Positions 45,350 through 56,224 of a stretch of DNA of 64,000 nucleotides are shown piece after piece. Origin of the DNA: Sipunculus nudus (taxonomy: Eukaryota > Annelida > Sipuncula > Golfingiida > Sipunculidae). The position numbers and the translations under genes are program-made. The DNA is taken from NCBI GenBank assembly GCA_026874595.1, contig CM049318.1, positions 41,832,456 through 41,896,455 of the forward strand, given 5' to 3'. The notes beneath the pieces are model-generated. The model was not told the DNA's origin and ran no database searches. It saw only the letters and a list, made by a program, of their open reading frames with translations. Each line of letters starts with the position of its first letter. Within the stretch, counting starts at the first letter, position 1.

Positions 45350-46160
45350 TTTTAATCGAAATTGAGGGGCCTAAATTAAAGGACCCGTAACGGCTAGGGA
45401 TTTCCTCAAAGGCCCAATGAATAGTGTTTGAAAATGTAGGTCTCACTTAATTTTTTTAGCCTAGGAATTTCCAATAAGGTACAAGAAAAAGCTAAAAATT
45501 GATTAACTAACGTGTTTTTACGAAAAGTAAATATAGATTTTCTAAAAGTGAATGATCCAAAGGGCCCGGGCCCGTCAGAAGGTTCCTATGTGAAGAACAC
45601 CAGAAAGTACTTGAAAATAAAAAAAAAATCTCTTTTACCTTTTATGCTAATTTGCAACTAAATAGCTGTCATCAGGAGGCTCAAAGGGGCACGGCTCGGG
45701 CTTTGTCTCCCCTAGGGCCCAGTTAAATTCTCGTTAGGCCTAATGCTGAACATGGTGTTTTCTCTTTGGTATTAGCTTATAGTTTTATTCAGATGTGATA
45801 GGAAGGGCCTATGAGGACTCGGGCCCAAACGTTTCCAAGGCACAAGAACAGGCTTGATGATGAGGCCTCATATTTAAATCTCTCATTTGTTTTAAATAGC
45901 ATTAGCTAGTTTATACATATATGTTTTAACCCGTAGAGTCCAAAGGGGCTGGATGGGCCAGGTGTTCTTAAGGCCCTTAGAAAGTTCTTAGAATGCATGG
46001 AAATGTAGAAATTCCTGAGTGATGGTACATAATGGTTACGGTATAACAAAATGACAAATCTTATATTAAGTACAACAGACCCGTGCATGGAAGAAATTAA
46101 CTAAAATTAATATTTATTTGCATTAATTTAACATGGTCCAGTGGGCCCTGGAAAGCCTAG
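45350..46160. repeat. Degenerate periodic GGCCC-bearing repeat
   Basis: Words such as TCAAAGGCCC, CCAAAGGGCCCGGGCCCG, TCAAAGGGGCACGG, GGAAGGGCCTATGAGG, CCAAAGGGGCTGGATGGGCC and CCAGTGGGCCCTGG recur at about 45403, 45549, 45682, 45802, 45940 and 46137. The spacing is roughly 120-190 bp within otherwise AT-rich DNA. The units are too diverged to align by eye. Confidence 0.4.
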
Positions 46161-47039
46161 TCTTTCATTCCGGAAGTACATGCCGTTTGTTTTCAATTTA
46201 TTCTTTAACTCTGTTTTAAGTATACAGATCAGGTATAAAATTTAGGTTAGTTGCTTTTGTTAAGTGTTCGTGAATAGAATTAAACAAGGAACCAAATTTT
46301 TTTTTATTCACGCTGAATATATAACAATTAAGTGGAGAGGCCTCTTTCATTTTTTTAAATTTATCTTGATGCTTTTCTTTGTGTGTGCGTTGGTGTTTGG
46401 GGGGATCGCTTTCATTTTGTTAAAAAATCCCGTGCTCCTAATATATGCATTCTATATTTAAATATTGTCGATTATCAACTTATCATTAACCTATTTAACA
46501 TCCTATTATTGTGACAAACCAACTATAGATGCGGGTATCAAATATTCAAATTCATACGAGCAATTATAGGTCTTGGTTCATTTATTTTAAACGTCTTTAT
46601 GATACATGGCTAATTTCCCCAGAAAGTAAAGAAAACTTTGGTAGTTCCTCCGATGTGTTTGGCAGCTGATATGTGTACACCTTGAGCTATTGTATATTAA
46701 ATATAGAAAGGTTTTCGCAGAATCACACTTGTCCACACAGTCCAAACAGCTTCCACTGCTGGTCTAACACCTGTCAAAGTATGTAACAATCTAACGCATT
46801 AGCACTCGCTTTAGCTGCGGCGGTACGAATTTAACTATTTTAACCCCTTATTATGTTCCTGTTAATATTTTTTTATGCTGTCAAGTTTCAATTGTTTTGT
46901 GTCGTTGTTGTGATAGTATTGATTTTGATAGTACTTATATATACAGGATTCGAGGTACAGACTGTAGTGTGGGTAACCTCTTGTAGGTTGCTTGCCTTGA
47001 GGTTATAGGGATGCCTGCAAAGACCTCCATTCCCCAATA
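46161..47039. other. Unassigned sequence
   Basis: An open stretch at 46264-46461 (+, 65 codons) ends in a hydrophobic segment (FKFILMLFFVCALVFGG). It has no other support and looks like an AT-rich chance frame. Nothing else is recognised. Confidence 0.4.
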
Positions 47040-47040
47040 T

Positions 47041-47053
47041 CTCTCTCTCTCTC

Positions 47054-47092
<39 letters not shown>
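47041..47092. repeat. (CT)n microsatellite
   Basis: About 52 bp of CT dinucleotides with one CA interruption. Confidence 0.97.
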
Positions 47093-47095
<3 letters not shown>

Positions 47096-47162
47096 ACTAC
47101 ACACACATACAATTTCTTAATATAAATAAAGTCATTTGTGGTCGATCAAGAAACCAATGGGA

Positions 47163-47300
47163 TGGGGGGGGGGGGGGGGGGGGGGACGTATAAAGATTAT
47201 ACCGCAACTGCCCATTCTCTCTGCCGAAGGGGGAGGTATCCCCCTTTTTTGTGGTCTTCAGCCCCCCTATGCTAAAATCCTGCGCACGCCCTTGTCTTTC
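47163..47300. repeat. Poly-G tract and GC-ended repeat remnant
   Basis: About 20 Gs are followed by a segment ending GCCCCCCTATGCTAAAATCC and TGCGCACGCCC. The latter resembles an inverted CAGGGGCGTGCG-type terminus. No opposite end was identified. Confidence 0.5.
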
Positions 47301-47359
47301 CACTAACGTTGTAATTTGTTAACCATTCTCTGTATGTTAAAAACTGTATTTTTGAAAGT

Positions 47360-47568
47360 AGAAGGACAGCTGAGTAGTAAAACGCTCGGCACTCTCCGCT
47401 GGCGACCCGGCGATGAGAGTGAGGTGTTGTAGCCTGTCCAAGGTCCATGGTTTTCTCCGGGTCCTCCGGTTTCCTCCACCCCTACAGACTACCAACGCCA
47501 ATATCCTCGTATTCATTTTAATAACTAGTTGTACAATCCATGTAAAATAAAGTTTATTTAAAAAAAAG
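47360..47568 (+). mobile_element. tRNA-derived SINE, copy lacking box B
   Basis: Shares TAGTAAAACGCTCGGC, ATGAGAGTG, CCATGGTTTTCTCCGGG, TCCTCCGGTTTCCTCCACC and an AATAAAGTTTATTT tail with the copy at 27828-28112. A deletion runs from GACCCGG straight into CGATGAGAG and removes the box-B-like GGTACGATCCCC. This copy should therefore be transcriptionally dead. Confidence 0.8.
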
Positions 47569-48118
47569 TAGTAGTCATAAGTGATCGCGGGATGTTGTTC
47601 ACCAGAGTTTAATTGAGCTGTGCTTGCCTGATCTTTTGATTTCCTGGCGACGCATTCTCTTAATGAAACTACCTATTAAATGTTTTTACTAAGGGTGCTC
47701 TAAGATTGTGTGATGAGCGATAACAGAAGTGCCAGAAAAAATGTCCCTGTTCCACTGGGCAATACAACACAACTACCTTCCTGCAATATGCCGCAAGTTC
47801 TTAGTTAAAGTGCGTTGTATATTGATATTTCATTTTTTTCATCTCTAACGGTAGAGGACAAAGAAGAAAATAAGTAGAGCAACTGCCTAACCCTTTCTAA
47901 GGACTTCAGTTAATGGAAAGAATTAATATTTGGTAAATTTGTTCAGTAATCTGACCAAGGAACACCAGTATAACAGTAAAGGTGTCTCATTGGCAGCGTT
48001 TATACGTTTATTTAAAAAAGTGATACCAATTGTTCAAAAAGAAGCATGGGTAGACTTGTATCTTGGTGGAGAATGGAGTTTTATCAGGGAGATTCACGGC
48101 ATGTTCACGTTGTGAACT
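47569..48118. other. Unassigned sequence
   Basis: No gene or repeat recognised. A 61-codon open stretch at 47930-48115 has no motif. Confidence 0.4.
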
Positions 48119-48350
48119 GGGACCAAGTCTAGCGGTAGGTCAAGAGTGCGTCCTGAAGGTCCTGGGTTGAAACTGACTGATAGAAAGTCTGGATTTTGCC
48201 AGTCGATATGGTTGGTTGGGAGGCCTCGGGCCATACCACTGTTGTGCAGAAGCTTTCAGGAGCGGCCACCGCGTTGTCTGACTGCCGCTTCTATTAGTTT
48301 GGTCTGACACGCCGTGCATGTATAAGTGTTCTTGACGGACGGGACGCTGA
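48119..48350 (+). repeat. Possible decayed tRNA-derived SINE
   Basis: AGTCTAGCGGTAGGTC (A-box-like) is followed about 20 bp later by CCTGGGTTGAAACTG (weak B box) and then a GC-richer body. No second copy is visible in the window, so the assignment is weak. Confidence 0.3.
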
Positions 48351-49990
48351 CTTTCTATATTTTACACAGACTTTCTCAGCGGATACACATTTGTCCTTGT
48401 CTGGTTTGATTACCGAACATTGAAAGCATGTTTATGGGTCTGTGGCCTCGCAGTCGGTGTGACCCTAGATTTGGGAGAGATGCCCAAAATATACATCATT
48501 GGATGTCATTGGATCTAGATGACATCCAGTATTACTCAACAATATTTAAAACCGGCCTGGGAAATATGAAATGATACGTGTATGCTGGTCTAGCCGATGG
48601 GTGCCAGTATACCACAACGTCATATGACCTCTAGAAGCGTCACCGATGATGCGATGGCTGTCAGATTGACCTTCAATGGGTTTTACAATGATACAAGTCC
48701 CTGGTGACGGAAGGACGGCCAAGTTCTGTCCTATAACACCTCAGATAACGTCCATGATCTGTAGACTTGATTCTGCACTTACTCAGCACATGCCTTCGGT
48801 TTATATTTTAAATTGCTCACATTCAACAGGTGACATATTTCCACATGATCTACTTGAGGGCGAAATTTGTTAAAAAAAAACATAACTTCTGAATGATTTC
48901 TCTGTTCTCGTCACAGGTCCTATAGCGATAAAAGACATATTCCATGTACAAAGTAAACATAACAGTCTCTGATTTATTATTATATAAACCTTTAAGACAT
49001 ACACGTACACATACATGGGCTATATCTGACTGACTTAACACAATTCAAATATACGTGGCGGGGCTAGTACTTACTTCCGGATGTCTACAGATTATTCCAT
49101 AGTAACACACGGTAGGCGTAACGAATAAACAAAGAAATAATGCTTGATGAACAATATCAACAAAACAAGTTAATTTGCTGTTAAATCTACCAAATCAAGC
49201 AGATAGCGACGAACCACCGAAAATGTTTAGCAACGTAGGCCTAATGACTAAGTCTGAACTGGAGACATTTACCTGCGATACCCAATTTATATACACCCCA
49301 TTATAGAAGAGGGCATAATAGTTCCTCAGGTATATGCTACGACCAGGATTAAAACTACTGAAGCCAACGCCTGTGCTATCATCTTTATGATGAGACAGGT
49401 ATCTTGTCTCATTAAGGTGTAAGTAAAGCTAATCCTAACGCATTATTCTACCAGACCGCTCTCAACCCTGTCCTTGATTACGACCACCGCTTATCTAAAG
49501 AGCTGAGTTGATGACTGTACATGAGCGTGAGAGGCCGGCGCGTGACAGCAATGATAAGAATCACCTACCTTCGTCTGGGCGTCCGGAAGGTCGATGTATT
49601 TCCTCACGTATCATGTGACAAACACTACAAACCTGCCCGCCTGCTGTATTCATATCTGTAAAGTAGCATTGTTTGCTTCCACAATGGTCCATTATCATAG
49701 GGCCTCAGAATGTCCAGCCTAACGCCATCCCGCCCTGGATCAATGTACGGCGGTCCGTCCGTGCGTCGCCCTGTCACCGACGCTAAGAACACGAGCACTG
49801 GTAAAGGTGTCGGAAGAGTTACTTATCGCCAGCATCAATCACTATCTTCCTGCCTAATATTGTTATAGAATTGTTGTTTATTACCACAATGTAATTTCCG
49901 GAGGATCAGTAAATTTTATATAATATTTTTGCAGGATCGCACGACAAGTACCCACAATTTTTTTTAAGTGTGTGATACACCTGAGTAGCA
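48351..49990. other. Unassigned sequence
   Basis: A small hairpin GGATGTCAT/ATGACATCC at 48501-48527 is present. On the minus strand at 49569-49614, a 15-codon ATG stretch ends at GACGAAG|GTAGGT, a good donor. Nothing else is recognised. Confidence 0.35.
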
Positions 49991-50059
49991 AATCAGTAGT
50001 AAATACCGACAGTAAAGTCTACAATTTGACGATGAATCATATGTGTTCCAAAAACAATG

Positions 50060-50262
50060 TTTGTATTCAATCATTTGGCCCATAATTCCAGGTTCATCGG
50101 TGCATAAGTGACTATACATTTGTGAATATTCCATGCTGACGTTCCTGAATCCGAAGCATGAGCCGGATCCACACAACCATCTCATGAGATTCCGTTCATG
50201 ATAACGTGAGTTATGAACACACACGAAAGGGGATGACCGCGTACCCTACTTGCTGAAGCAAT
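50060..50262 (-). repeat. Dispersed repeat family X, copy C
   Basis: Minus-strand copy: TACGCGGTCATCCCCTTTCG, CATAACTCACGTTATCATGA, ACGGAATCTCATGAGATG, ATTCACAAATGTATAGTCAC, GAACCTGGAATTATGGGCC. Matches copies A and B throughout. Confidence 0.75.
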
Positions 50263-50415
50263 CAATATATCATACTTCTTCTAGCAACATTCCTGGAAAA
50301 ATCCAGGATCTTCCTGTCAGTGTTCAGACGTTCTAGGATCAACAACTTTAAAGACGAAAAGAATATAACATACAGTGATACTTTCCATAACCAGGCTACC
50401 ATATCTGTAATATAC

Positions 50416-50423
50416 TCTCTCTC

Positions 50424-50511
<88 letters not shown>
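50416..50511. repeat. Compound (CT)n-(AT)n-(TG)n microsatellite
   Basis: CT run, then TATATA run from 50460, then TGTG run. The 92-codon open frame over it is a repeat artefact. Confidence 0.97.
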
Positions 50512-50515
<4 letters not shown>

Positions 50516-50753
50516 ATAAACTTAATTCGTTATTTTTTAAGGTTATTTTTAAATTAAATGGCTATAATAACAATTCACGGGCAACAGTTACCATGTAATC
50601 GAATATGCCTTGAATATCTCGATATTAAACTTAATATACCCTGACAAGCGAGTACCATTAATAAGGACAAAAAACAACACCCATCTATCGTGCAAGCTTA
50701 CCGCAAATAAATTAATATCCAAAACAGATTAAGAAAAAGAGAAGATTTAATTA

Positions 50754-50865
50754 CAGGCGCGGATCCATGATTTTTTTTTTTGCAGGGAGTGGTCATTGGT
50801 TGTCATGCATAAAAATTTTTTGAAAAGTCGCTGGTTTAGAGCGGTCACGCCCGGATTTGCGCCTG
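50754..50865. mobile_element. 112-bp MITE with GGATCC-type inverted ends
   Basis: Left end CAGGCGCGGATCCATGATTT, right end GCCCGGATTTGCGCCTG (inverted, a few mismatches). It resembles the 198-bp MITE at 13269-13466 in its GCGGATCC ends but has a different interior. No clean target duplication is visible. Confidence 0.55.
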
Positions 50866-51189
50866 CATTATCAAGGAAACTTGCTTTATAGCCCGATTAT
50901 AAGGAGGCGCGTTCCCAGCATTTTCTCACGTCTCACAAATGAATAAAATGTTTTATAAAATGATACCGTATCTCAGAGATACAAAATGTATCGTTCTGGA
51001 TGACGCTAATATAAACACAGAAACCAGACAGCATTTAAATAATATTAGAAGTAAATATTATATAACTGTCTGCTTCCTGTAAGCAGGACCACTTCCTATT
51101 GTCTGATCGTGACGGGTGTATAACATGGGGGCGGCAGGGATAGCTCGTACCGTAGAGATGCGGTGAATTAACGGGGCTAATTTACACAG

Positions 51190-51430
51190 CAGTAACATTA
51201 TAATACTCTCCATAGGTGCTTGCCCTGCCTCACAATGTCACGTCCCTGTTGGCTTAACCACCACCTTGCGCTGGGCGGCCCATGGCGCGTGCCAGAACAT
51301 ACAAATATCCATCCTGTTTGGGGCGGTCGCAGAGAGAACGACATGGAGGATGGTTTCATTCCTAGAGTACCTTGTCCGACGACCTCAGGCTGTACATAAC
51401 GCATTATCTGGGATGTTTAATTTAAAGTCA
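51190..51430. other. GC-richer patch open in several frames
   Basis: After an acceptor-like ATACTCTCCATAG, three plus frames and one minus frame are open for 45-80 codons. One reads GPWRVPEHTNIHPVWGG, another LFGAVAERTTWRMVSFLEYL. Multiple open frames point to low stop density rather than to a gene. An exon cannot be excluded, and no motif is recognised. Confidence 0.2.
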
Positions 51431-52330
51431 TCAATAAACATGGCCCACTATATGGACATGATCACAAGATTACTCTCGTCTTTTCGGGTTGTGATCTTGT
51501 CATTTTGGTTTTAAAAGACAACAGCAATACAAGTGAACGTTTCTCTATTCTTACAGAAATGCAGAGTGGATATTGTTGGCATTTACAACATGTGATAAAT
51601 AATTTAAATTTGCATACAAGGATTCATTTAAGTAATAAAATTGTAATATGCTAAATAATCTCAGATGCAAAAGAAAGTACAACATGACAAAGTTAAGTGA
51701 ATATTATTACCAAATAGCGATGAGCACGAGGGGCGCCTCGTGTCTGAATTTGCAGAAGTCTCCCGAAACAGCTGCCAATGAAAAAACTGACCGTCCAACA
51801 ATCTCTCTTCGTAGATTCCGCGGTTCCCACAGATGACCATGCTAAGTGATACGGAATTTTGGATCTTGAGTCAGCCGAGAAAAAATTAAATTAAGGAAAA
51901 TTGCGTCAATTAAGCGAACTGACATCTGAACACGGACGAATATTGAAGAGCCACCGCCTGCAGAAACTGCAGACACCGCCCCCAGATTTTCAACGAACGC
52001 GCATTTTTGATGAGCTGCAAAATACTGGCAGATTGAATACAGCTGATGTTCGTGACAACAAGCAGTGCACACTGGACAATTTTTTCAATGTTTATATATA
52101 TGCGCGTAAAAGCCTTAGTTAAACGCAGTTTGATAAAATACGGAAAACTTTGTAATCCTGAACACAACCATATTATAAATAATAACGACATGTCGGCCCA
52201 CGCCGAGGAGTTGTCTCCCAAACTTCTTGTGCTAACCCGTCCAATTTGTGGGACTGGATCTTTAATGGCTTAAAATATGTTTGATACAATCTTAAATTTC
52301 TGGAATGGCATTAAACAGGTTTTCTTTATT
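51431..52330. other. Unassigned sequence
   Basis: Several overlapping 60-100-codon open stretches on both strands (51648-52273) have no motif and no repeat partner. No RNA gene seen. Confidence 0.4.
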
Positions 52331-52333
52331 ATA

Positions 52334-52705
52334 AAAGCTTTGCAATATTTATTTAAAGAAGGACAATTTTCATTTATACAAAGACAAGGCATTATAAGCT
52401 AGCTTAGAAGAAAAAAAAAACAAAGATCTAACATATATTAAAAACTGGAGACTATTTTTAAATACAGATTATAAGATTATAACTAAATGTTTAGCTAACA
52501 GAATCAAGAAAAAAATACCAGATTTAATTAATGAAAACCAGACAGGCTTTATAAAAATAGATACATTGGCGGAAATATAAATAAGATAACAAGTAACATA
52601 AGATATGCGGATCATTATCAAAATCTATCGCCATTAACATTGTATTTAGTTTATATAATACAATGTTAATGGCGATAGATTTCGAAAAAGCTTTCGATTT
52701 TTAAG
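52334..52705 (+). pseudogene. Second LINE remnant: reverse transcriptase fragment
   Basis: In shifting frames the strand reads EGQFSFIQRQGII, then DLTYIKNWRLFLNTDYKIIT, then KCLANRIKKKIPDLINENQT and GFIKIDTLAE. After a break it reads MAIDFEKAFDF. These are the NWRP, TDYKI and FxKAFD blocks of L1-like reverse transcriptases, as in the intact-order LINE at 17200-17720. Only about 370 bp survive, with stops and an internal inverted duplication. No ends or target duplication are visible. Confidence 0.8.
52621..52682. repeat. Perfect 26-bp inverted repeat with 10-nt loop
   Basis: AAATCTATCGCCATTAACAT plus TGTATT, a loop TAGTTTATAT, then the exact reverse complement. The right arm is the LINE-coding FxKAFD upstream sequence (MAID), so the left arm is an inverted copy of it. 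Confidence 0.95.
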
Positions 52706-53277
52706 GGTAGGATTATCTGTATTATATTATTACATGTATAATATTTGAAAGTTAATGAATTTTGATTCCAGTAATATATCTATGATAAAAACAGTCAATA
52801 CAAACATTTCCAGTTGTGATTAAATAACAACTACACCTTTTTTTCCAGTCACAATTAAGGGGAGCCCATTATCGACATACTTGTTTGTTTTCAGGCATTG
52901 TATAGTATATATAATCATATTATGAAATACTTTTAAAGACTTGGTCTCCGTAGACACATGATTCACCAGGCAAAGGATTCAAAACGTTGCGGATATTTAT
53001 GTGTTTATATTTGCCAAAATGTGTAATCTCATTCACAAAATGGAAACATGATTCTTTGTTTGATTGAAATATCTTAATCTAAAGGGGGGGGGGGATATTT
53101 TAATTACATCAAAATTTAATCTGGTAGTCCCTGTTATAAAAACATTTTGCCTGATTTTGTTTAAACAACTAGATATTTCTTGCCATAGTATCCCCAGACA
53201 ATTAACCCCCCCCCCTTAAGAATAGGGCCCCCATCTTCAGCAACAATTAATATAAGACCACACTCATAGAAAAGGTC
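52706..53277. other. Unassigned sequence with poly-G/C runs
   Basis: Short homopolymers at 53082-53092 (G) and 53206-53215 (C). No gene recognised. Confidence 0.4.
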
Positions 53278-53835
53278 ACCCCCTTAGAAAAGGTCATGAC
53301 CCCAATTTCAATATACATCATCCCCTAACCCATGTCTATGTATATGCATAATATGAAAGAAATCTGTCCATGACTTTTTGACTTATAATGCTCACAGTAC
53401 TGTTAAGTGGCAATGATGGGAGTATTAAATGGCACGAAAACAAGTAAAAAATAACAGGTGGCGCAACCTGTTTCCGGTACATGACAATACTATCCAAGAT
53501 CTTCGGTCAAGTTGATTTTTGGACCAATCCATGCATCCCTTATTGAGATATTAATGATTTTGTGTGATTTTCACCATATATAGCAATATTCAAGGTCAAG
53601 GCCACTCTCATAGGAAAGGTCATGACCCCAATTTAAATAAACATCATTCCATAACACATATCTATGTATATGCATAATATAAAAGAAATCTGTCCATTAG
53701 TTTTTGACTTATAATGCTCACAGTACTGTCAAGTGGCAATTTTTGGGGTATTAAACGGCACGAAAACAAGTAAAGAATAATAGGTGGCGCCACCAGTTCC
53801 CGGAACATGACAACCCTATCCATGATCTTCATGTA
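53278..53835. repeat. Direct repeat, about 327-bp period, two copies
   Basis: Both copies share AAAGGTCATGACCCCAATTT, TATGTATATGCATAATAT, AAAGAAATCTGTCCAT, TTTTTGACTTATAATGCTCA, CAGTACTGT and GGTGGCGC. The cores start at 53291 and 53618. Each core holds the palindrome GGTCATGACC. The minus-strand 112-codon frame over the second copy is not a gene. Confidence 0.88.
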
Positions 53836-54689
53836 GTGCTGCTTACATGTCTCAACCTGAAACACGTTTCCCAAACTCATGATTCGGAAAATCGACGACC
53901 CACGAAACACATTCTTGGAACATGTTTCAAAAGATAAACCACCTGTTTTATTTTGAAACTGGAAATTGTTCGAAGCACCAACTTGTCCCAACTTTGGCAC
54001 ATGTTAATCTGTTTTAAACCCCGTTTCACGAGTGTCATGTTTCAAAGTGTGATAAACATGTTTTAAAAACCCCACTTGCTTTACATTAAATATTCATGAA
54101 AATCACAGGTTTTACACAACATGCTACACACGGCCATAAACAAGGACCGTAAAGTTCACCTGTGAATTCCTCACATATAACAATACTGGAAAACACGAGT
54201 TACTCTTAATTATTTCATAAAAGAAAATTCCTGAAATTTAATAGATCATTTCAACTGCAAAATCATGTAAATTTCAGCTGTTTACTATTTTTCCATGGCT
54301 GCTATATTTAAATTTCCAAAATATGCCCTTGACAGTTTTGTAAAGAATTGTTGGACCGACTGTCGTAAATAAAATACATATCAACAAGACATAACTATGC
54401 ATTCATCTGCACCAATGACTGTACACAAGTGAACCAACATTTATGATTATCGAGTGCTGAAATAAACAAAATGGTGCAGCTTGTCCATAAAAATGACCAT
54501 GAAACCTTCATCTTGAAAGAAATGAAAATATGTGGGCAAATTATAAAAAAAAAATAAAAAAATGACCCCAAAATATATTGGGTTCTTGCGTTAAAGGTGG
54601 GCCATATGTAAGTCAAGTTTAAAATCCACGTCAATCCAAACTGTATTTTTTTCATCAGAAAACAAATATGACAGACATACATCGAGACA

Positions 54690-55070
54690 AACAGGACAGA
54701 CGGACAGACAGGGTGATTACCATAGGGCATCCACTTACTCAAGTGGGGCCCTAATAACACACAAAGTTTCAGGACACTAGATGAAACCTCAGTTGCAAAT
54801 ATTATATTATCAATATGATTCGGCAGTCTCAAAATAAAGGAAAAAACTCGTTAAAACAGAAAAAAATACAATTGGCGCTACCCATCTTTAAGAACTGGAA
54901 ATACAAGTCACAAGCAATAAACACACCAGGTTAAAGGACACTAGATTAAACCGCAGTTAAGAAACGGACTCAATTGGTATCATTTGAGGGCCTCAAAAAA
55001 CAGAGGAAAAAATCGTAAAAACTAGAAAAAATGCAATTGGTGCCATCAATTTTCGGGAACCGACAACTTA
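54690..55070. repeat. Degenerate direct repeats with CACTAGAT and AATTGG(C/T)GC words
   Basis: Two diverged units (about 54740-54890 and 54910-55050) share CA(G)GTTTCAGGACACTAGAT- or GGTTAAAGGACACTAGATT-like starts, CAGAAAAAAATACAATTGG- or CTAGAAAAAATGCAATTGG-like middles, and (C/G)GCTACCATC- or TGCCATCA-like ends. They appear related in layout to the arrays on either side. Confidence 0.5.
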
Positions 55071-55179
55071 GTAATAGTAAACATTCAAGCCAAGATTCAG
55101 AGCAATACATGCATTAATTGTAAAGATACTTGGGGTTTTGTATCAAATTTTTAATGATTCTGGGAGATATTTACGATCC

Positions 55180-55380
55180 CCATAGCTCAAAGATTGTAGG
55201 TCACAGTGACCTAATTTCAGGTTTCCAAGGAGAGTTTTTATAGTCCTCTCTGGATATTCAGTTACAGGTTTCTAGGTCCAATGGTGTCAAAACGTGCCAG
55301 TCTTACAGACAGACAGACGAAAGATGAACACTGTTTGATCACGACAGCTAAGTTGACATATAGTCAGCTGAGCTAAAAAG
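55180..55380 (+). repeat. Dispersed AGCTCAGCTGA-ended family, copy with perfect IR3 palindrome
   Basis: Contains GTAGGTCACAGTGACCTAAT, CAGGTTTCCAAGGAGAG, TCTAGGTCCAATGGTG, then a remnant of the CAGACAGAC stretch and the end GTCAGCTGAGCTAAAAAG. AGGTCACAGTGACCT (55198-55212) is a perfect inverted AGGTCA repeat with a 3-bp spacer. Confidence 0.78.
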
Positions 55381-55439
55381 TCTCTATAGCTTCAACAATT
55401 CTAAGGTAAAGTGAGTGAACATTTTTTTCTGATTTTTTA

Positions 55440-55830
55440 AAAAAAGTGCATTATGATCGGGCCCAAAACATCAATAAATTACATTATATTAACCTAATTT
55501 CTGATATGTACATAGGGAATGCATGTAAAGAGAAATAAGTATTCTAAATATGATCAAAAACAAGGCAGTGGTTTCGATATTAAATAGGCAGTTTTGAAGT
55601 GTAATTATGGGTTTTCAATGGGAAATTGAGGGTTTTCTTAGTATCCAGGAGGGACAAAGACCTACTGACTAGATTTTCGGTTTGGTAGGAGATTTTGGGG
55701 ACATCTAACTGTATGCCAAATTTCGGATTCATATGTCAAAGGGTTTCAAAACGTGCCCTGTTAACCGTCGTCCGGACGGGCGGCCGGACGAAAGACTGAC
55801 AAAGGACCATGACTACTGTGGATGCCTTTT
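55440..55830 (+). repeat. Dispersed repeat, second type of the same family (matches 7842-8440 inverted)
   Basis: Shares CAGTGGTTTCGATATTAAAT, GGGGACATCTAACTGTATGC, CCCTGTTAACCG, GGGCGGCCGGACG and AAAGGACCATGACTA with the reverse complement of 7842-8440. Non-coding. Confidence 0.75.
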
Positions 55831-55952
55831 TATTCGCGAGGATTTTAATTTCACGATAACGCAAATGAGAATTAATTGCTCACCCACAGGTATAAGGTAA
55901 CATCACGTGACGCAGGTATGAACAAGTTGTTAATTACCTAATTTTGCTACTA

Positions 55953-55958
<6 letters not shown>

Positions 55959-56016
<58 letters not shown>

Positions 56017-56022
56017 TATTAT
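55959..56022. repeat. (AT)n microsatellite
   Basis: TATATA run with one CA near the end. Confidence 0.97.
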
Positions 56023-56224
56023 ATAACTAGAATGTGGGCAGTCGACAAGCGACAAGGTATCCGCCAAAGCAGAGAGACAAATAATTTTTCCTGAAATGAA
56101 GCCTTCCGCATTCGCGGCATCAGAGATGCCAAAGTATCCAAAGACGCAGAGGATGGACGAAACTAAATGGCATTTTTTGTGGCACCATCTGTACACATGA
56201 TGTACAATATCATATAATCCTACA

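Noticed and set aside
49569-49614. Minus-strand ATG exon of 15 codons ending AAG|GTAGGT
   Set aside because: Too short, and no partner exon found. An alternative frame over the same bases reads equally well.
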